Of a stretch of DNA of 64,000 bases, positions 37,268-51,000 are shown piece by piece. The stretch covers positions 5,828,001 to 5,892,000 of the forward strand of contig CM082593.2 in assembly GCA_040954595.2 (NCBI GenBank), written 5' to 3'. The notes under the pieces were generated by a model that did no database searches, was not told the origin of the DNA, and worked only from the letters and a program-made list of their open reading frames with translations. The first letter of the stretch is position 1; every line of letters starts with the position of its first letter. Made by a program: the position numbers and the translations under genes. Source of the stretch: Balanoglossus misakiensis. Taxonomy: Eukaryota > Hemichordata.

Positions 37268-40200
37268 TAGTGTTCTGACAAAAATGACGTGTTGGGTCCT
37301 GAATAATATTGTTTTGGGGTTTTAGGATAAAGACTGGTAAAAATTCAAATTTTATATCACATCTAGTTGATGCAGTGTCTGTCAAAAGATAAGTAAATAC
37401 ATGTATACTTGCTCTTTTATACCAGAAGTCATTTTTGAAACATTGAATGCATAAGAAAATTAAAGTGCTGGGCTATTCATATCAACTGGAAGTGTGCGAA
37501 GTGAGTCACTTTGGCAACTGTGTTGCATGAAAATAGGACATTATTTAAAAGTGCGCCCTCAAACGTAGACAGCGAGTTTGCCATTTTTTTTTTCAAACTT
37601 TGCGGAACAAGCACGGATGCGCATGCACTTTCTTTGGGGGTGCCAGCACCGAGTGTCAAATATTCTCTCGTCTTGTCAGATTCGCAGTCTTTCAGTCTTT
37701 TGTTGCGGGGCACTGGTGCATTTTGGCCGGTATGAGACACCTTTTGTTTCGGTGTACTGATGGTGGTTATTAATTTTCACACACGTCTGTTTGAAGCAAG
37801 TAGTTTAATTCCAATAAAGTTAAGACGCTATGACACGAAAATCGATACCAGGCGTCAAATGTGGAAACTACCAATGCAGTACTGTAAATTTAAAATACAA
37901 GCTCCAGCTGTTATCAACTATACTAAAATCCTGGTTCTTGTTTTAACCAAAATTGTATATTTTAACTGTTGTTCTTTTCAGTCGTCCCCGATTTACAATC
38001 CTGCAAATTAGACTGGCCTAATCATTGGGGATAAGATCCACACATTCACCTGGAGAAACTGTCTGAGTCAGAGACACGTCTTCGCGACACTGCTGGGGGA
38101 CAGTCGGGATTTATACCAGTTGTTGACTCACTAAACCCAAAACCCGTTTTTACCCCCTGTGTTATATAAGCTTATTTGACACAGAAGTTGACATATTTTT
38201 TTTCTGTCCAGACGTGTCCTCTGATCATCGATGTCTGAAATGTCGACGTGTAGATGTTTCAAAAAATGCGACGCTGCGAAAATTCGCCTGAAATTTGGAA
38301 ATAATAAACTAGGCGTAAATGTCGCGTCCGGGCTCCCTTCACTCTTTGTTTGTTATGTAACACGAGAACTTTGGCAAAGTTTGGTCACTGGGGTTTACCT
38401 GTGGGTTTACGTATGTTGCGGTGAACTACATATTTGACCAAGGGGCTATAAAACTGATAGGACAATATTTGATGATAAAGATTACGTCTTTTAGGATGAA
38501 AAAACACCGCCATTCTCAAGTGGGGATACACCTTGGGTGAGCTCGCGCGTCTGTGTATTTTGTCCGGACAAAAATGGGAGCTGGATACTGACTATGTTAT
38601 CGTAGGACCACAAAAACTTGTGTGGACATCACGGAAAAGACTTCTAAAACTGACGTCAAACGAATTCTGCCTCAATATAAACGCATTCACTGTTGATGCC
38701 GAAAACGTCTAAGGAATTCTCTTGCGACATAATTTCCCATTATGCCAGAAATTCCTTCATGGAGCAAGCGTGAAGCGGTCACGAATGGGCTTATATACTT
38801 GTAGTATATATGTCCCATGAGAAGCCAGGTGTTTATGACAATTCACACCCGTTTGGCCCGGACTGATGCGCAATGCAAATTATACCTTTGATCATCTTTT
38901 CACCGCACCGATTTCAACTCTGCAGCTGTCTGTATTTGCATTTAACAAAACGGACTCTCTCAAACTAGTGTCGCCTTTTGTCTTAGCTTGATGTCGTCTT
39001 TTGTCCGATCATTACGTCCATGGTCCGATGCATCGATGTACATTTGTACAATGCGAATAGAGACTTTAATATGAGCCCATCAGTGTTTTATGCGGCCTAG
39101 CATCAAATTAACTATCAAGTTTGTACAGCAACAAAGCAAAGGACCACGTCCATGAAAGGACCAACACGGCACGCGTTCGTGCGACTGTACAGTCTAAATA
39201 AAATGAAGCGTTTGCAATTGGTCTTTTTCTCTCCATTACATCTCAGGCTAGATTACTGCGGAAACGCGCCACCTTGAACAACTTGAGGTGTGAACGACTT
39301 GATAAGTTGTTAGATAAACTTCGGACAGACACAAAAATAACCACTGAGCTGGCTTGCTATCCGAGTTTTGTGTCGAGGTACTTTTATCGGGGAACTTTTA
39401 TTGATGCTTGTCGTTTTCAAAATCTGAATCAAAATTTGAAGACTATATTTTTTTGTCTACCAAGTTTAAATATTTGTTCGCAACCATTAATGTTTATCGA
39501 ACCAGTTGCGAGCAAACAGACATCGGGTAAATTGGGCAATTTGTACAAGGGTTGATCATTCCCAATATCTTAGGGATTTTGTATGTGATGTAATATTTTT
39601 CGGCGGCTCTTTTCGCGTTGCTAGGTTTCGCATAGACCCTGGGGATTGATCATGGCTCTGCAAAGAGCCCAACAGTTTGGCAGAGCCAATAAAGATCAGA
39701 CTGCTCCTCCCATATTGTCACAGATCATCTCCATTTACACATTTCATGCACGCCGAATACATGTACACAGGAAGAAGACAAGACAAGACAAGACTGCACA
39801 AACATGACAGATGCATTTGACAGGAAGTTCATAACCTGTACCCAAAAAGTGACGATTTTATTATGGGAATTTTCCATCGTTTCTCGATAAACATGCTAAA
39901 TTACGGAAAGAACTAAAAACTAACAAAATTTTATAGTTCCGAAACTGTAAGCTGACTTGTTTTTGTCACTGGCTGAATTTGTGTAGAATAGTTGCGCATC
40001 CCATTTGTTCGTGCCTTGAATTCTTGCATCGGTCATATGTAACTAAGCAACAACAACCATGATCTTGAGTTTACAAAGACAGAAGACCTGTTCCGGAATA
40101 AACTTTGGCGGGCGCCTCAGGTAAAGCTCATTTATAGAGAATGCTTGTTGAAAGTGTTTAATTTTTTTTTACAATTACTGTCAGAGGTAACATCGGAACC

Positions 40201-40759
40201 GTGAGACGAGAACTCAACATATAGGACCAAGAGTAAATAGGCCCCATAGGTTCAATAAAAATCCAGATAACTTAGATAACACATTGTATAAACACACGAG
40301 AGCCATTGAATTAATGACTCGTAAACTTCTGGCTGCTAAAGCACTTGATGATAAGATAACTTCATGGATCAGTTACACGTGTTTGTTTTCATTAGTTCAG
40401 ATTACGACAAAGTGTGGAAGTACTCGCTCCCAAATTAACTTTGTTGTGGATCTCAGGAAAACGTTCCCAGTTTAGCATAGGCCTGTATTGCAGGAGGGTG
40501 TCTCCTTCAGCGGTTTCCGACATACTTGTAACGAACTTTCTGTTACTGTTACACAACTACAAACCTGATGCAAATAAGAGTCCTTCAAAATATAGGTCAC
40601 TGTCACAGGTGTGAACTGGTTACTCTACAACTGGATAACAAGTATCAGATTACCAAATGGCGGGAAAATGTGTGCAATCCCCTAAAATTCTATTGGTTAG
40701 AAAGTTGTCACAATTTACATGTGAATAATATTGACACACTGCACCCCTGCACCACACCA

Positions 40760-40766
40760 TATAAAA
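40760..40766 (+). promoter_or_regulatory. TATA box of the first DUF3715 gene
   Basis: TATAAAA, with a plausible transcription start about 25-30 bp downstream. The following short exon ends at 40820 with an excellent donor (AAAG then GTGAGT). An ATG at 40776 would open a short upstream frame that stops soon after the next acceptor, so this exon is best read as untranslated. Confidence 0.4.
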
Positions 40767-40820
40767 CCCAGTAACATGCAGCTGCGACAGCAGTACTCCT
40801 CAGAAGCTACACGAAGAAAG

Positions 40821-42047
40821 GTGAGTGAAAATCCATCTTGTGTGCTCCAGACAAGCTTCTTGTGTGAAATTTATGTTCAACCTGCGTCGGCCGCCACAAG
40901 ACACAGTGAAGCCCATGGCAACACAACTTGGTGCTTGGAAGCTGTGCAAACCACATGGAAAAGCCAAAAGATGCTCATTTCACTAAGTTACGAATTTCCT
41001 GCGGGGATCCTGTACTTTTTCCCACGCGGTCTTCCCACTTCAGCGTTTGAAAATGATGAAAAGCGACATGTCAGTGACTGGTGAAATCGCCTTTATACTC
41101 CCAGAAGTGATTGTGATGGAATTTTTTACGAGGTTTGATCATAAAAACTATCATGCATTTCTCGTGGTGTGTTCTGCGTGGTGGAATTTGGCCGTTCAAC
41201 CCAGGCTGCTGGTTTCGCAGGCTGTCAAGTGTATGTCAACATGACATGCTTGTCAGACTTGTGTTGTCCCTTGGTTGTAATAAATCACTATTGTTTCATG
41301 GTCAAGTGTATATTGTTTTAGAGCACTATACACTTGACCTCTACTGTCTAGACTATGGTTTGTCTTTCTATGGTGTAATCTCCTGGCTTTGCGACAGTGG
41401 ACTGGAATTGGAAACTTAGTGACCCTTTGCTGCCCACTTCCATCTTCGACACTGCAAATAGTATATTTATTTGGTCAAAGGGCAACATGGAATTGATTGG
41501 TGATGCAATTGCCCCGCCAGGCGCCAACATGAGCTGTCGAATTTCACATATTTTTCACATTAAAATACTTCAAATCTCCCTGCATATGACATTCATTCAA
41601 GTCCTGTCTGTTTGCCAGTTTGGTTTTACAAATATTCTGTGGTGTATCAGAGTTTCATCCAGTATGACATCAACGGGAAGGGGGGGGGGGGTTATATCAC
41701 CCTTTGACATATATTTTTTTTTGGGGGGGGGGGTCCACTTTGGCAAGGGGGTGTGATATCTCTAACATGTGAGTGACAACATTTTGAGTGGTGCTGGTTC
41801 CCCCTTGGCAAAGTGCTAGGGGTGCCAATATGTCAGGAGGTGCACCCCCCCCCCCCCCATTGACCTTCTGGATGAAACACTGGCCACATGCCTTTTTTTA
41901 ATAAAGAGGGCACCTTGTACATGTTCTAGTGTTATGAAAAATAGTAAAACCAGTTTAACCTACAAATGTGAACCCATGTCTACTTTCTTTCAGATTTTTT
42001 CAGATAAGCTGAGTATGTGGTAAACATTGAAAGATTGTAGAAGAAAA
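40821..42047 (+). other. 5' UTR intron and leader of the first DUF3715 gene
   Basis: Candidate intron from the donor at 40821 to an acceptor at about 41993 (CTTTCTTTCAG) or 42003, then leader to the ATG at 42048. It contains an 11-bp perfect stem (GTCAAGTGTAT, 41301-41311, with its complement at 41328-41338) and the G-run-bearing inverted-repeat element at 41648-41883. Confidence 0.4.
41648..41883. mobile_element. 236-bp inverted-repeat element with G/C homopolymer arms
   Basis: The left end CAGAGTTTCATCCAG and the right end in reverse complement CAGTGTTTCATCCAG are inverted repeats with one mismatch. Long G runs (41680-41691, 41723-41733) face a C run (41846-41859). The CAGNG start is hAT-like, but the 8-bp flanks do not match, so the ends or the class may be wrong. 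Confidence 0.55.
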
Positions 42048-45000
42048 ATGGCAGGTGTAAAGTTGCCAACGGATTATGTAATACCTAGAGCAAAGATTTC
42101 TTCTGCTGGTATGTATATACAGACTAGAATTCAATTGTCAACAATAGCAATGGTCGTTACGCATACAGACTTCGTTGGCACATTGAGTATCAGGTATATG
42201 AGCATGATGTTTGGAGTAGAATAAGATATTGCAATTGGTACAAAAACAAAAATACCAGAAATATAGCCAAAAGAAACTGATAATGTCCCTTTAAAATGAA
42301 ATACTCGTAGATGGCTCAAGCATTCTGTCGTGTGGAATAAACATGCCAACATTTTTTATCGCTGCTTTTCAGGCGAAATCAAAACCCTTGAATCAGGATC
42401 AAGAGAGGAATATGACATCTTGTCGCAGATCAGGCATTCGTTCTTGGACCAGAAGTACACTTTCATTTCCTCCGACTGGAAATACAACTACACCCAACTC
42501 ATCAAGAACAGAGTGCTGGCCGAGAACTACTCCAGGAAGAGACAGGAGATCAGAGCCAAACATTCAACAGACTGCGTAGAAAAATATGCCTTCATGTTCA
42601 TTGAACCCAAACACGTGGACGACGTCTGCATGACTGGCAAAGCTCTGTGCACAGACTTCAACCACATCTTGGGTCCGCCTTTGAGTGGGATCAACCTATG
42701 CAGGCACGCTGATGTGTGCATGAGATGGGCAGGCCACAGATTTGAAGGTCCTATGAGGGATAGTTATGAAACGCTCAAGCTTGTTGTATACAAGGTAAGA
42801 GACCACATTTTCATCTGCAATAAGAAAATTTGCATTTACAAAGCCAGTGTTTTTCCCAGAAATTTCTAGTAAAGTATTAGCCGATTTGTATAACAACATA
42901 AATTGTTATGATGATGGGATTCTATTGTTTCCTCCAAATTAAAAAAGTATTGACAGATAATTGTTCTGGGGAGAACACTGAAAGCTTTTGAAGTCCTTGG
43001 TGAGATCACAGTCCGTCAAGAAAGATGGTCTGGGAAACTTCAGGGTCCCTATTATGGTTTGCTGAAATGTTTATTGGATTAACATATTCAGTTAATCCAA
43101 TTAACACCTCCATTTGGAAGACATCAGAGCTATTTGCGTCAGATTAACATAGGCGATGATGTCATTCTTTCCCAGAATAAGCTGTAATTTATTTATGCAC
43201 ACATGTGCAAATATTTTGTATACTGTTGTTGTTATTGTGGTAGAACTGCCGTTAAAGGTCTAATGCCATGCCCTATACAACCACGCGTAAAATCACTATT
43301 TGGGTCTTGAAGTTAACGTATGTTACTATCTTGCAATGCGTTTTGCCCCTTGTGCTTAGATAACAAGCAAGTAAAAGTGGCGGGTGGGCGTGTACCCCTA
43401 ACCCAACTCAGTCGAGTTTTTTCGGCTTTTCGAAGTTCAGTCGAAGGCTTATCTTGATGTGGACAAATAGTCTTTCACACCTTTGTAAATCCTCTGCCTG
43501 TAATGTAAGGCAAGGGCTTCCTTTGCTTTGAACACTGTTTATATAGCTTGTCTTTGTCTGTGGACTTAATTACTCATGGACTGCTAATTACACTTTACTG
43601 TTAGCAGAATGGTACACTAGGACATAGTGTACTTGTTTGTCCATATGCAAATACCTTCGCCTGGCTCGAGTGCGAAGTGGCTCCCTGATCACAGGCATGA
43701 AAAAAGGGGGCAAATTCCGGCATTCGCGCACATTTTTCGGAACCGACACAATAGGCAATGCATAGACAGGTACCCTAGGTGAGCTTTTGACGTGGAAAAA
43801 TGAAAACTTTCCAAAGCATGGCATTAGACCTTTAAAGATAGTCACTCAACAAACACTTCGATGTGTTCTTGTTCATTTCCAGATTCTTGTTGACAGCGTC
43901 CATCATGTTCCTGTAAGGACATCACATAACTGTCCACTGTTTGACCCATCACCTTTTCACAACATCCATATGCCCAGAGAGCAGCCTCATCATGAGCAAT
44001 CCCTATTTGATGCAGTGGATCTATCTCAGGTATGTCAATTGTTCTTTTCAATTTGAATATAACATTCTCCACAGCCAAACTACTACATCATATATAAACT
44101 CTATTAACAATTGAAATAACTGAAATCTAGTCAGGATAGTGTGACTTCATGTGGTCAGTGTGATGAGTATGTGGAATACTACTTGCACTTTCAAATTTAT
44201 TATCAGTCAATATAAGTTGGTTCATGAATAATTGGTTATGTTTCTTTTATTTTCTAGATTTATCTATACGAGTATGATGATGATGGCCTTCCAAGCCACA
44301 TGCCAAGCAACTGTTTGCCATTTGCACTGGTCACGTTTAGACGAAGAGAATATTCACCATGGAAAAGTGCACCATCTGCCGTGAAGGTTGTGACCCCAGC
44401 AGAGACTGGAGAAACCACGAAGACTAAAGAAGGAAAGCTGACACAAACGGCGAGGAAGAAAGCTACAAAGAAACATAAAATCAAGCAGCAGACAAGAAAG
44501 AACAACAGTTTGGCCATGTTAAAGAAGAAGAAAGCTGTAAGAAAGAAACTCTTGAAACTCTGTGATGATAAGAGGAGAAAGTCAGAAAGCAAGATGGACG
44601 AGGGGAAGGGTGTCAACGAAGGACTTTGTCGCAGGAATGAAGATCAGCCAACATTGTCAACCCCAGAAGTACGTTCCCACGATCGCATTTCAAGTTCAAG
44701 TGAATGTGACCAAGAACCTCAAGAAGATTTGACAAGTCCTGATTTCGTAACCGTTTCCAAGTCAGAACTGCCAAGGTACGTGGAATCCCTTTCCCCATGT
44801 AAGGGACATCAGGCACTGATGCACACCTCCCCATGTAAAGAACTTGGTGATTCCACAGATGGTCTTCAAAAAACACTACAGTCAGTAGATGCAGGTAGTC
44901 GGACCACTCCATTATTCGATAGAGCTGGTGATAAAACTGTTCATAAAGGCCTGGCAGTACCTGAAAACCCAGAACAACCCTGTGACACAGAATCCCGTCC

Positions 45001-48000
45001 ATGTGATATTGCTGATATAACTGACAGTGATACTGAAGAAAGCACAGGAGTCGCAGATCAGTTGATGCAGGAGAGAAGCAACAGTTTTCTTGTGTCCTTG
45101 AGGAGGGCATTAAAGAGGGCATGGACTGTCCGAAAAAGGAGAAAACTTTGCAGTATCAGCTCTTCTGAAGAACAAGTACAATCAGATAAAAGACCAAAGC
45201 TAGATTTAGAGGACAGTGAAAACCAGAAGAACACACCAGACAGTATTGGACTTGCAATGCACAAAACTGTACTGAAGGAACAAGGCAACCCAGAGATAAT
45301 AGGATCTGACGAGTGCATCAATGAGAAGACCAGGAAAATGTATGCTGGATGTTCAACACCTGACAAGCCACCACATTTGGAACACCAGGGTATAAGCCCT
45401 GTGAATGTGCAACCTACCACATGTCATTCGACACCCGACAAGCCACCAACCTTGGAACGCCAGAAGAGTTTGACATCAGAAAGGATTGTAAACACTGCCC
45501 AGTTATCATCAGCAGTACTCGAAATAAATTTTGTGTCCCCTCCTAAAGATGTACGTGAACCACAAGGCAGCCAAGTTGAAAAACACAGATCATCACTGTC
45601 ACCTGATGTCAGAAAGAACCTCTTTCTCTCAGCTGATCAGATTGGCGAAACTTGCGGTACCAAGTACATGCTAATTCCATTAGAAAGTGACTGCAACCAG
45701 AAGACAGAGTCAAAAAGGATTGCAAATCTTGGATGTCTATCTCGACATCCAAAAATAATACCTCTGGAACCACTGCCTGAGGAACTTCAGCTGCCTGATC
45801 CCAGACTGCCTGTCAAAAGTTCTGATACCAGAAAGTTGCCACCGAAGAGGGATGAACCCACATTTCAAAGGGTTATACAAGAGAAGATTATACAGCCCAG
45901 CCAATGCTGCTGTCAGAGTCTCACCCCGATGTTGGACAAGTTAATAGAGATGGCTCGTAAGCGCAAACAAAACACGCAGAAAGACATCCGTGCGCACAGC
46001 GTGAAGCAGGAACCTGTCATTATATCGAGTGATGAAGACCCAATCATCCTAGACTGTTCAGATGACAACGAATCCTGCAGTGACTGTTTCATTACAAGTG
46101 AAGGACCCACCAAAATACCAATAAGCAGTGCACCACCAAATCTGCCTAGACAAGGGATTGCAGAAACTTGTACTAATGGAAAGAGTCAATACATGTTGCC
46201 TGAACAGGAATGCCCCAAACGGACACAAAATGAAGTTATGGTAGATGATAAACTTGTATCACTGATAAAAAAGGAGTCGTTTGAACAAGACAGTCTAATA
46301 GAAGATAACATGGGAAAAACACAACCAGATGATAAACACCATCCCATTCCAGAATGCAAAGAAAGTGTGAAGCAAACATCACAGACATACCGCAGTGATA
46401 GTGAAAAAAAAAGTTCCGGGATCGCACTGACTTCAAAATCCTGCTTATCCACCCAAGATGACGGAATCGAACCAAAGTCACCACAGAATAGCTCATCAGC
46501 AGAAGGTTGTACAGCAGCATGCAATACTCCATCACAGACAAAATCACAGACATCCAAGGTGAGAAGCAGCCCTTCAGCCTTCAATTATCCATCGTCGGTC
46601 AAAAGGAATGAAATGGTCTTGGAATCAAGGTGTATCACAGGTGTGACCAACAGCAATCTGGAGACGAACGCGGATCCAACGACATCAGAAGACCAAGATC
46701 GAGGTCCCCAAAGTCCAGATATGAGCAGTAAGAGTGAGGAAACAGCTGTGCAGACAACAGATGTGACCATCAGATATGCGGCAGGGCAACAGGAAATGGA
46801 TTCGCAGATTCCAAACGTGGCCGGTGATAATTTGGAAACTGAACAGAAGCCTAATTTGCGTATTGTGGACCCAATCAACAAGAGATACGATTGTGTTGCT
46901 GTGAAACAGAGTGCTCAAAGTCGCAAGAACTCTCCAGAAGAGATTTCACATGAAATTGAAAACGGAACTGATAGAATGCCTGTTATGAGTACACATTCAG
47001 ATTCATCAGAAACACATTGTGATGTGCTTGACAAGAGCGAACTGAACATGACTACATCAGAACAACCAGCAGTGGAGAAATCTTCAGTAGAAGAACAAGT
47101 AAGAGCTGCGCAGAGTTTTCTCCTGAAGTGTCGTCCAGATGTAAACAGCCAGTTGCAGACACTCAGAAAGGAGATCAAGAAGAGTAGATACTTCTTGTCT
47201 CAGGTACAAGATCTACAACAAAGTATAGAATCGGATTCCTGTGAAAGTGGCATAGATGATATGGCCGATATAGTGAATAATGCAAAAGTACTTCATGGGA
47301 AGATTGAAAGACTAGAAACAAAGTTGAAGCGGACAGTTCTTATCGCAGACTTGGAAAAGAGGAGAAGACAGTTTTGCCAGGTATCCAGCAAAATTCTGCA
47401 AGATGCAACTGAAACAGAACACGAAGGAATCACTTGCTCCAGGGTTGATCAACTGAACCTGTGCGAAATAAACAATAATGTCACAGAAACACAGAAGCAT
47501 GATGACTGTACCAAGATGGCACCACAAAACCACAGTAAGAAACCCACCAAAGCTGACCCAGAGATGCCAAAAAGTCAGACTGACAAAGGGAAAGATGGGC
47601 TGCAAAAGAAGCGTCGCCCAAGCAACACAGAGATGTATGCCAGAAAATCATCCAAATGCAATGGAACAATGAAAAGTAAGGAGTGTGTGAAAGAAGATTG
47701 TCCCAAGACAGAGATTGATGCAAGGCAAACCGCACGAGATGATGAAGATGTTAAGATTGAGAAGAAAGAACAGAAGAGGATATCTGAATTGCAAAAAGAT
47801 GGTGTAGGACACAGAAATGAAGACAAAAGAAAAGCACACGCTAACAACAGCATGACAGATGTGAATCACAGAACAAAGAAAGTGGTGACGAACAAAGAAC
47901 ACAAAAAGACAGCAGCTTTGCTGAAAGATGGCAGCCATGATAAAAGATGCGGAGGTCATGACAGTACAAAGATCGAAAAGACACATCAAAAAGATGAAAA

Positions 48001-51000
48001 TATGACCAAGAAGAAAGATCACAAGACAACGTCTGCTTCACATGAAAGAAGTATCCATGGTGATGAACCTGTTAAGCCGCATGCTGGGAGAACTACAAAA
48101 GATGGGAAGAAACCGATAGATGGCATTGTTAGGAAGGATGAACATCACAGACTTCAGTCTCGAAAGGATGACAGTCAAGACAAACCTGTATCGACATCTG
48201 CCCTAAAAGATGACGTGCAGCAAAGAGCAGTGGGCAGTAAACGCACTTACATGGATGCTTTACACAAGGATAGCTCACATGGCAGTATAGGATGTACCAA
48301 CATGGAAACACACCAAAGGAGACAATTAAAAGATAACATCAAGGAAGCAGAAAGTTCCCTAGAATGTAGTGTTAAACGCAAGGACATTCTTCAAGAAGGA
48401 AAAGGAAATGAAGTCCTTGATAGGAAGAAGTTGCAAAAGAAGAGGACCTCAAGTGATTGCGTTTTGGCAGCAGATAAAAAGAAGAGAAAAGAACATGAGG
48501 ATCCAGTGCAGAAGAATAGTGATCAAGTCGTGAAGAAGAGAAATAAAGATCTTGCCTGTAAGAAAGCGCATGAGAGGAAATCATCGATAGATTGCACCAG
48601 TGTCAAATCCACTAACGACCACAAGAAGAAGAAAACTGAAGAAAAGGGGACATCTGAATTTGTCAAGGTAGCTGATGGCATCGATCATAAGGAACCGCGA
48701 AAAATCAAGACTCCTTCAATGACGCCTTCAAAGAACAAATCTTGCTCAACAGAAAACGCAAAGAAGCTTGCAAGAAACAACACGAAGCATTCCTGTGAAA
48801 AGGACCTAGTGAAAGATTCAAGCCAACAAAAAGAAGCCGCAAATGAGAAAAGGAAAGTCACAAGTACATCTTCCCGTAGTGATCATAAAAATACATCAGA
48901 TAGTTGTGCGAAGACAGGTGCAAACGTTGCAAATCCTGCATTGCTAAAAGTCTGCAAAGAAGATTCAAGTAAGAAGAATCGGGAGGATGTAATCAAGATG
49001 CCAAATCAGGCCTCTAACTCTAAACGTGATTCATCCCCCAAAAAACCAATGCAGAAAATTTATCATGGGTTCGCAAAGAATCTGGACATGCAAAAGAAGC
49101 TTTGTGCGGTGACTTCCAAAAAGAAGAGAAAATTTGAAGATCCAGAACAGGGTGATACTTCAAAGATGACATCAAAGAAGGTGAAGATTGCCACCAGAGG
49201 TGGAACATCTGATGAAAAACACAACATTGGATGCAAAAGTCAAGATGAGGTGCCAAATTCCACCAAACCTGTAAAGAAACGGACACATGTGAATTTGTCG
49301 GAAAGTGGTTCAGGCGAGTTGCATCATTTGAAGATTTCCAGAACTACTGTTGACTCAAAAGTGAAATGTCAAGACCAACAAATGCTGAAGTGCAAGAACA
49401 GCGAGGCAAAGAAGTCTGATGCCAAGGATGATGTTAAGGTGTGCGAAAAGAGTTCAGGTGTTGCAAAATGTACCACTCTGGAGAAAACTAAACATGTAAA
49501 CAAAGACAAGGAACAAGCAAAAGATCGCCGCATGCATAAGATTAAACAGCACCAACGCAAGAACTTGACTGATGACAAAGCTATGGCACTGCCGTCTGGA
49601 AAAGATGACCCCAGTAGTGATAACATTCCCAATGTAATCAAGGAGAGAAGCCCAGGCAAAGCTCTTTCTGATGATCATGTTACCAAGATGAGTAGCAGTT
49701 TACATTCAACCAAAACTGTGAATAATAGCAAAGATACAATCAAGTCAAGAAGTCTAAAGGCTAAGAAGTCAAGTGGTCCATTGGAGACAGAAAAGATGCC
49801 TGAGAGCAGATCGTCAGGGAAGAGGGCAGTGATACCTAAAGATGATATGCATGATACATTGTCCAAATCCTCTGATCCATGTAGTCACTCCAATCAATCA
49901 CGCAACTTCAAAAACACAAGCAAAGTCATCAGTAAACTCAACAAGCCTGCTTTTGAGCAAGAGAGAGAATCCACCAGAAACATTGAAGAAAATAGAAGTG
50001 TGAATACTTGCAAAAGGGTGAGAGTCAACAAGGTTGGTGCTGTAGCAGAAACAAACCCTAAAGAGCATGGAGTCCAGGTGGAGAGAGAGGAGACAAATCG
50101 GAAAAGTGCTAATGATACAGATGTAACAAAAGCAACAGAGGAAAATACAGTTGTCCGAGAGAGCAGAAGTCATGATGAACCTGTGAATACCATCAATCAC
50201 GTTGATTGTGTTGGAGGGCAGAATTCAGGACCGGAAGAGTGCATCCCTATTCCAACATTTCCGGAGCCAGAATGCAGTCCAATTAAACACCGTGCACCTT
50301 TTGGACCTGGGCAGCATGTGGATGCAGAGTGTGCGGAGGTGGCAATGTACTCCCAAGAACTGTTCATATGCATCGACTCTGTTGGGGAAGACTCTGATAG
50401 ATATACAATGTACAGAACTCCGGGGACTCCGTGTCTAGATGAGAGAGTGCCAGATGAAGATGTGGTCGACACAAAACTGCCCACAGATCAAGGTGGCAGT
50501 GGTTATTTAGTACATCATGGAGAAACCGGTATCCGACACCAGAATGAAAATGGGACTGATTACAACGGCAGACATGAAGACAAAAGAGATCGATTGAATA
50601 GCTCATTTTCTGATGAAATGATAGTCTTGGATGACTACCTAGCCAGCGATATGGAGTTGGACCGAAGTTTCGATGACTACGTAGCCAGTGATATGGAGTT
50701 GGACTCAAGTGTCGAAGAAGAAAACACTCCGATTATCTGTGGGAAGCCAGCATGTGGAGATGCCCCACTTTCAAATAGGACTGTTGAAAACCCTGACAAT
50801 TCCTCTTGTCAACAAAGCAACATTACTAAAGATACCCTGCCTCCTAGAAGTGACATTTTGCCAAATGTCGGAGAAGACATCAAAGATAAGGAAAGAAGTG
50901 TACCAGAGGAATTCGCAAGTGTTCAAGAAGATGGATCGTGTGAACAAGGTGATTCCAGTACACAACATTGCACAGTGAAGTTTGCAGGATCTGATAAAGA

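Larger units (their letters stand above)
36806..40759. other. 3' UTR of the EF-hand gene and intergenic spacer
   Basis: The first 450 bp are the probable 3' UTR, with poly(A) signals listed separately. From about 37.3 to 40.7 kb I see no supportable gene. A perfect 9-bp stem (TGGCTCTGC, 39653-39661, with its complement at 39680-39688; 18-nt loop) runs directly into an AATAAA at 39688-39693. Confidence 0.5.

Noticed and set aside
46186-48022. Long antisense frames under paralogue A, rich in Ser/Phe/Cys with hydrophobic runs
   Set aside because: They are the reverse complement of Lys/Glu/Asp-rich coding sequence, which always gives Phe/Leu/Ser/Val-rich antisense frames; no splice or start support.
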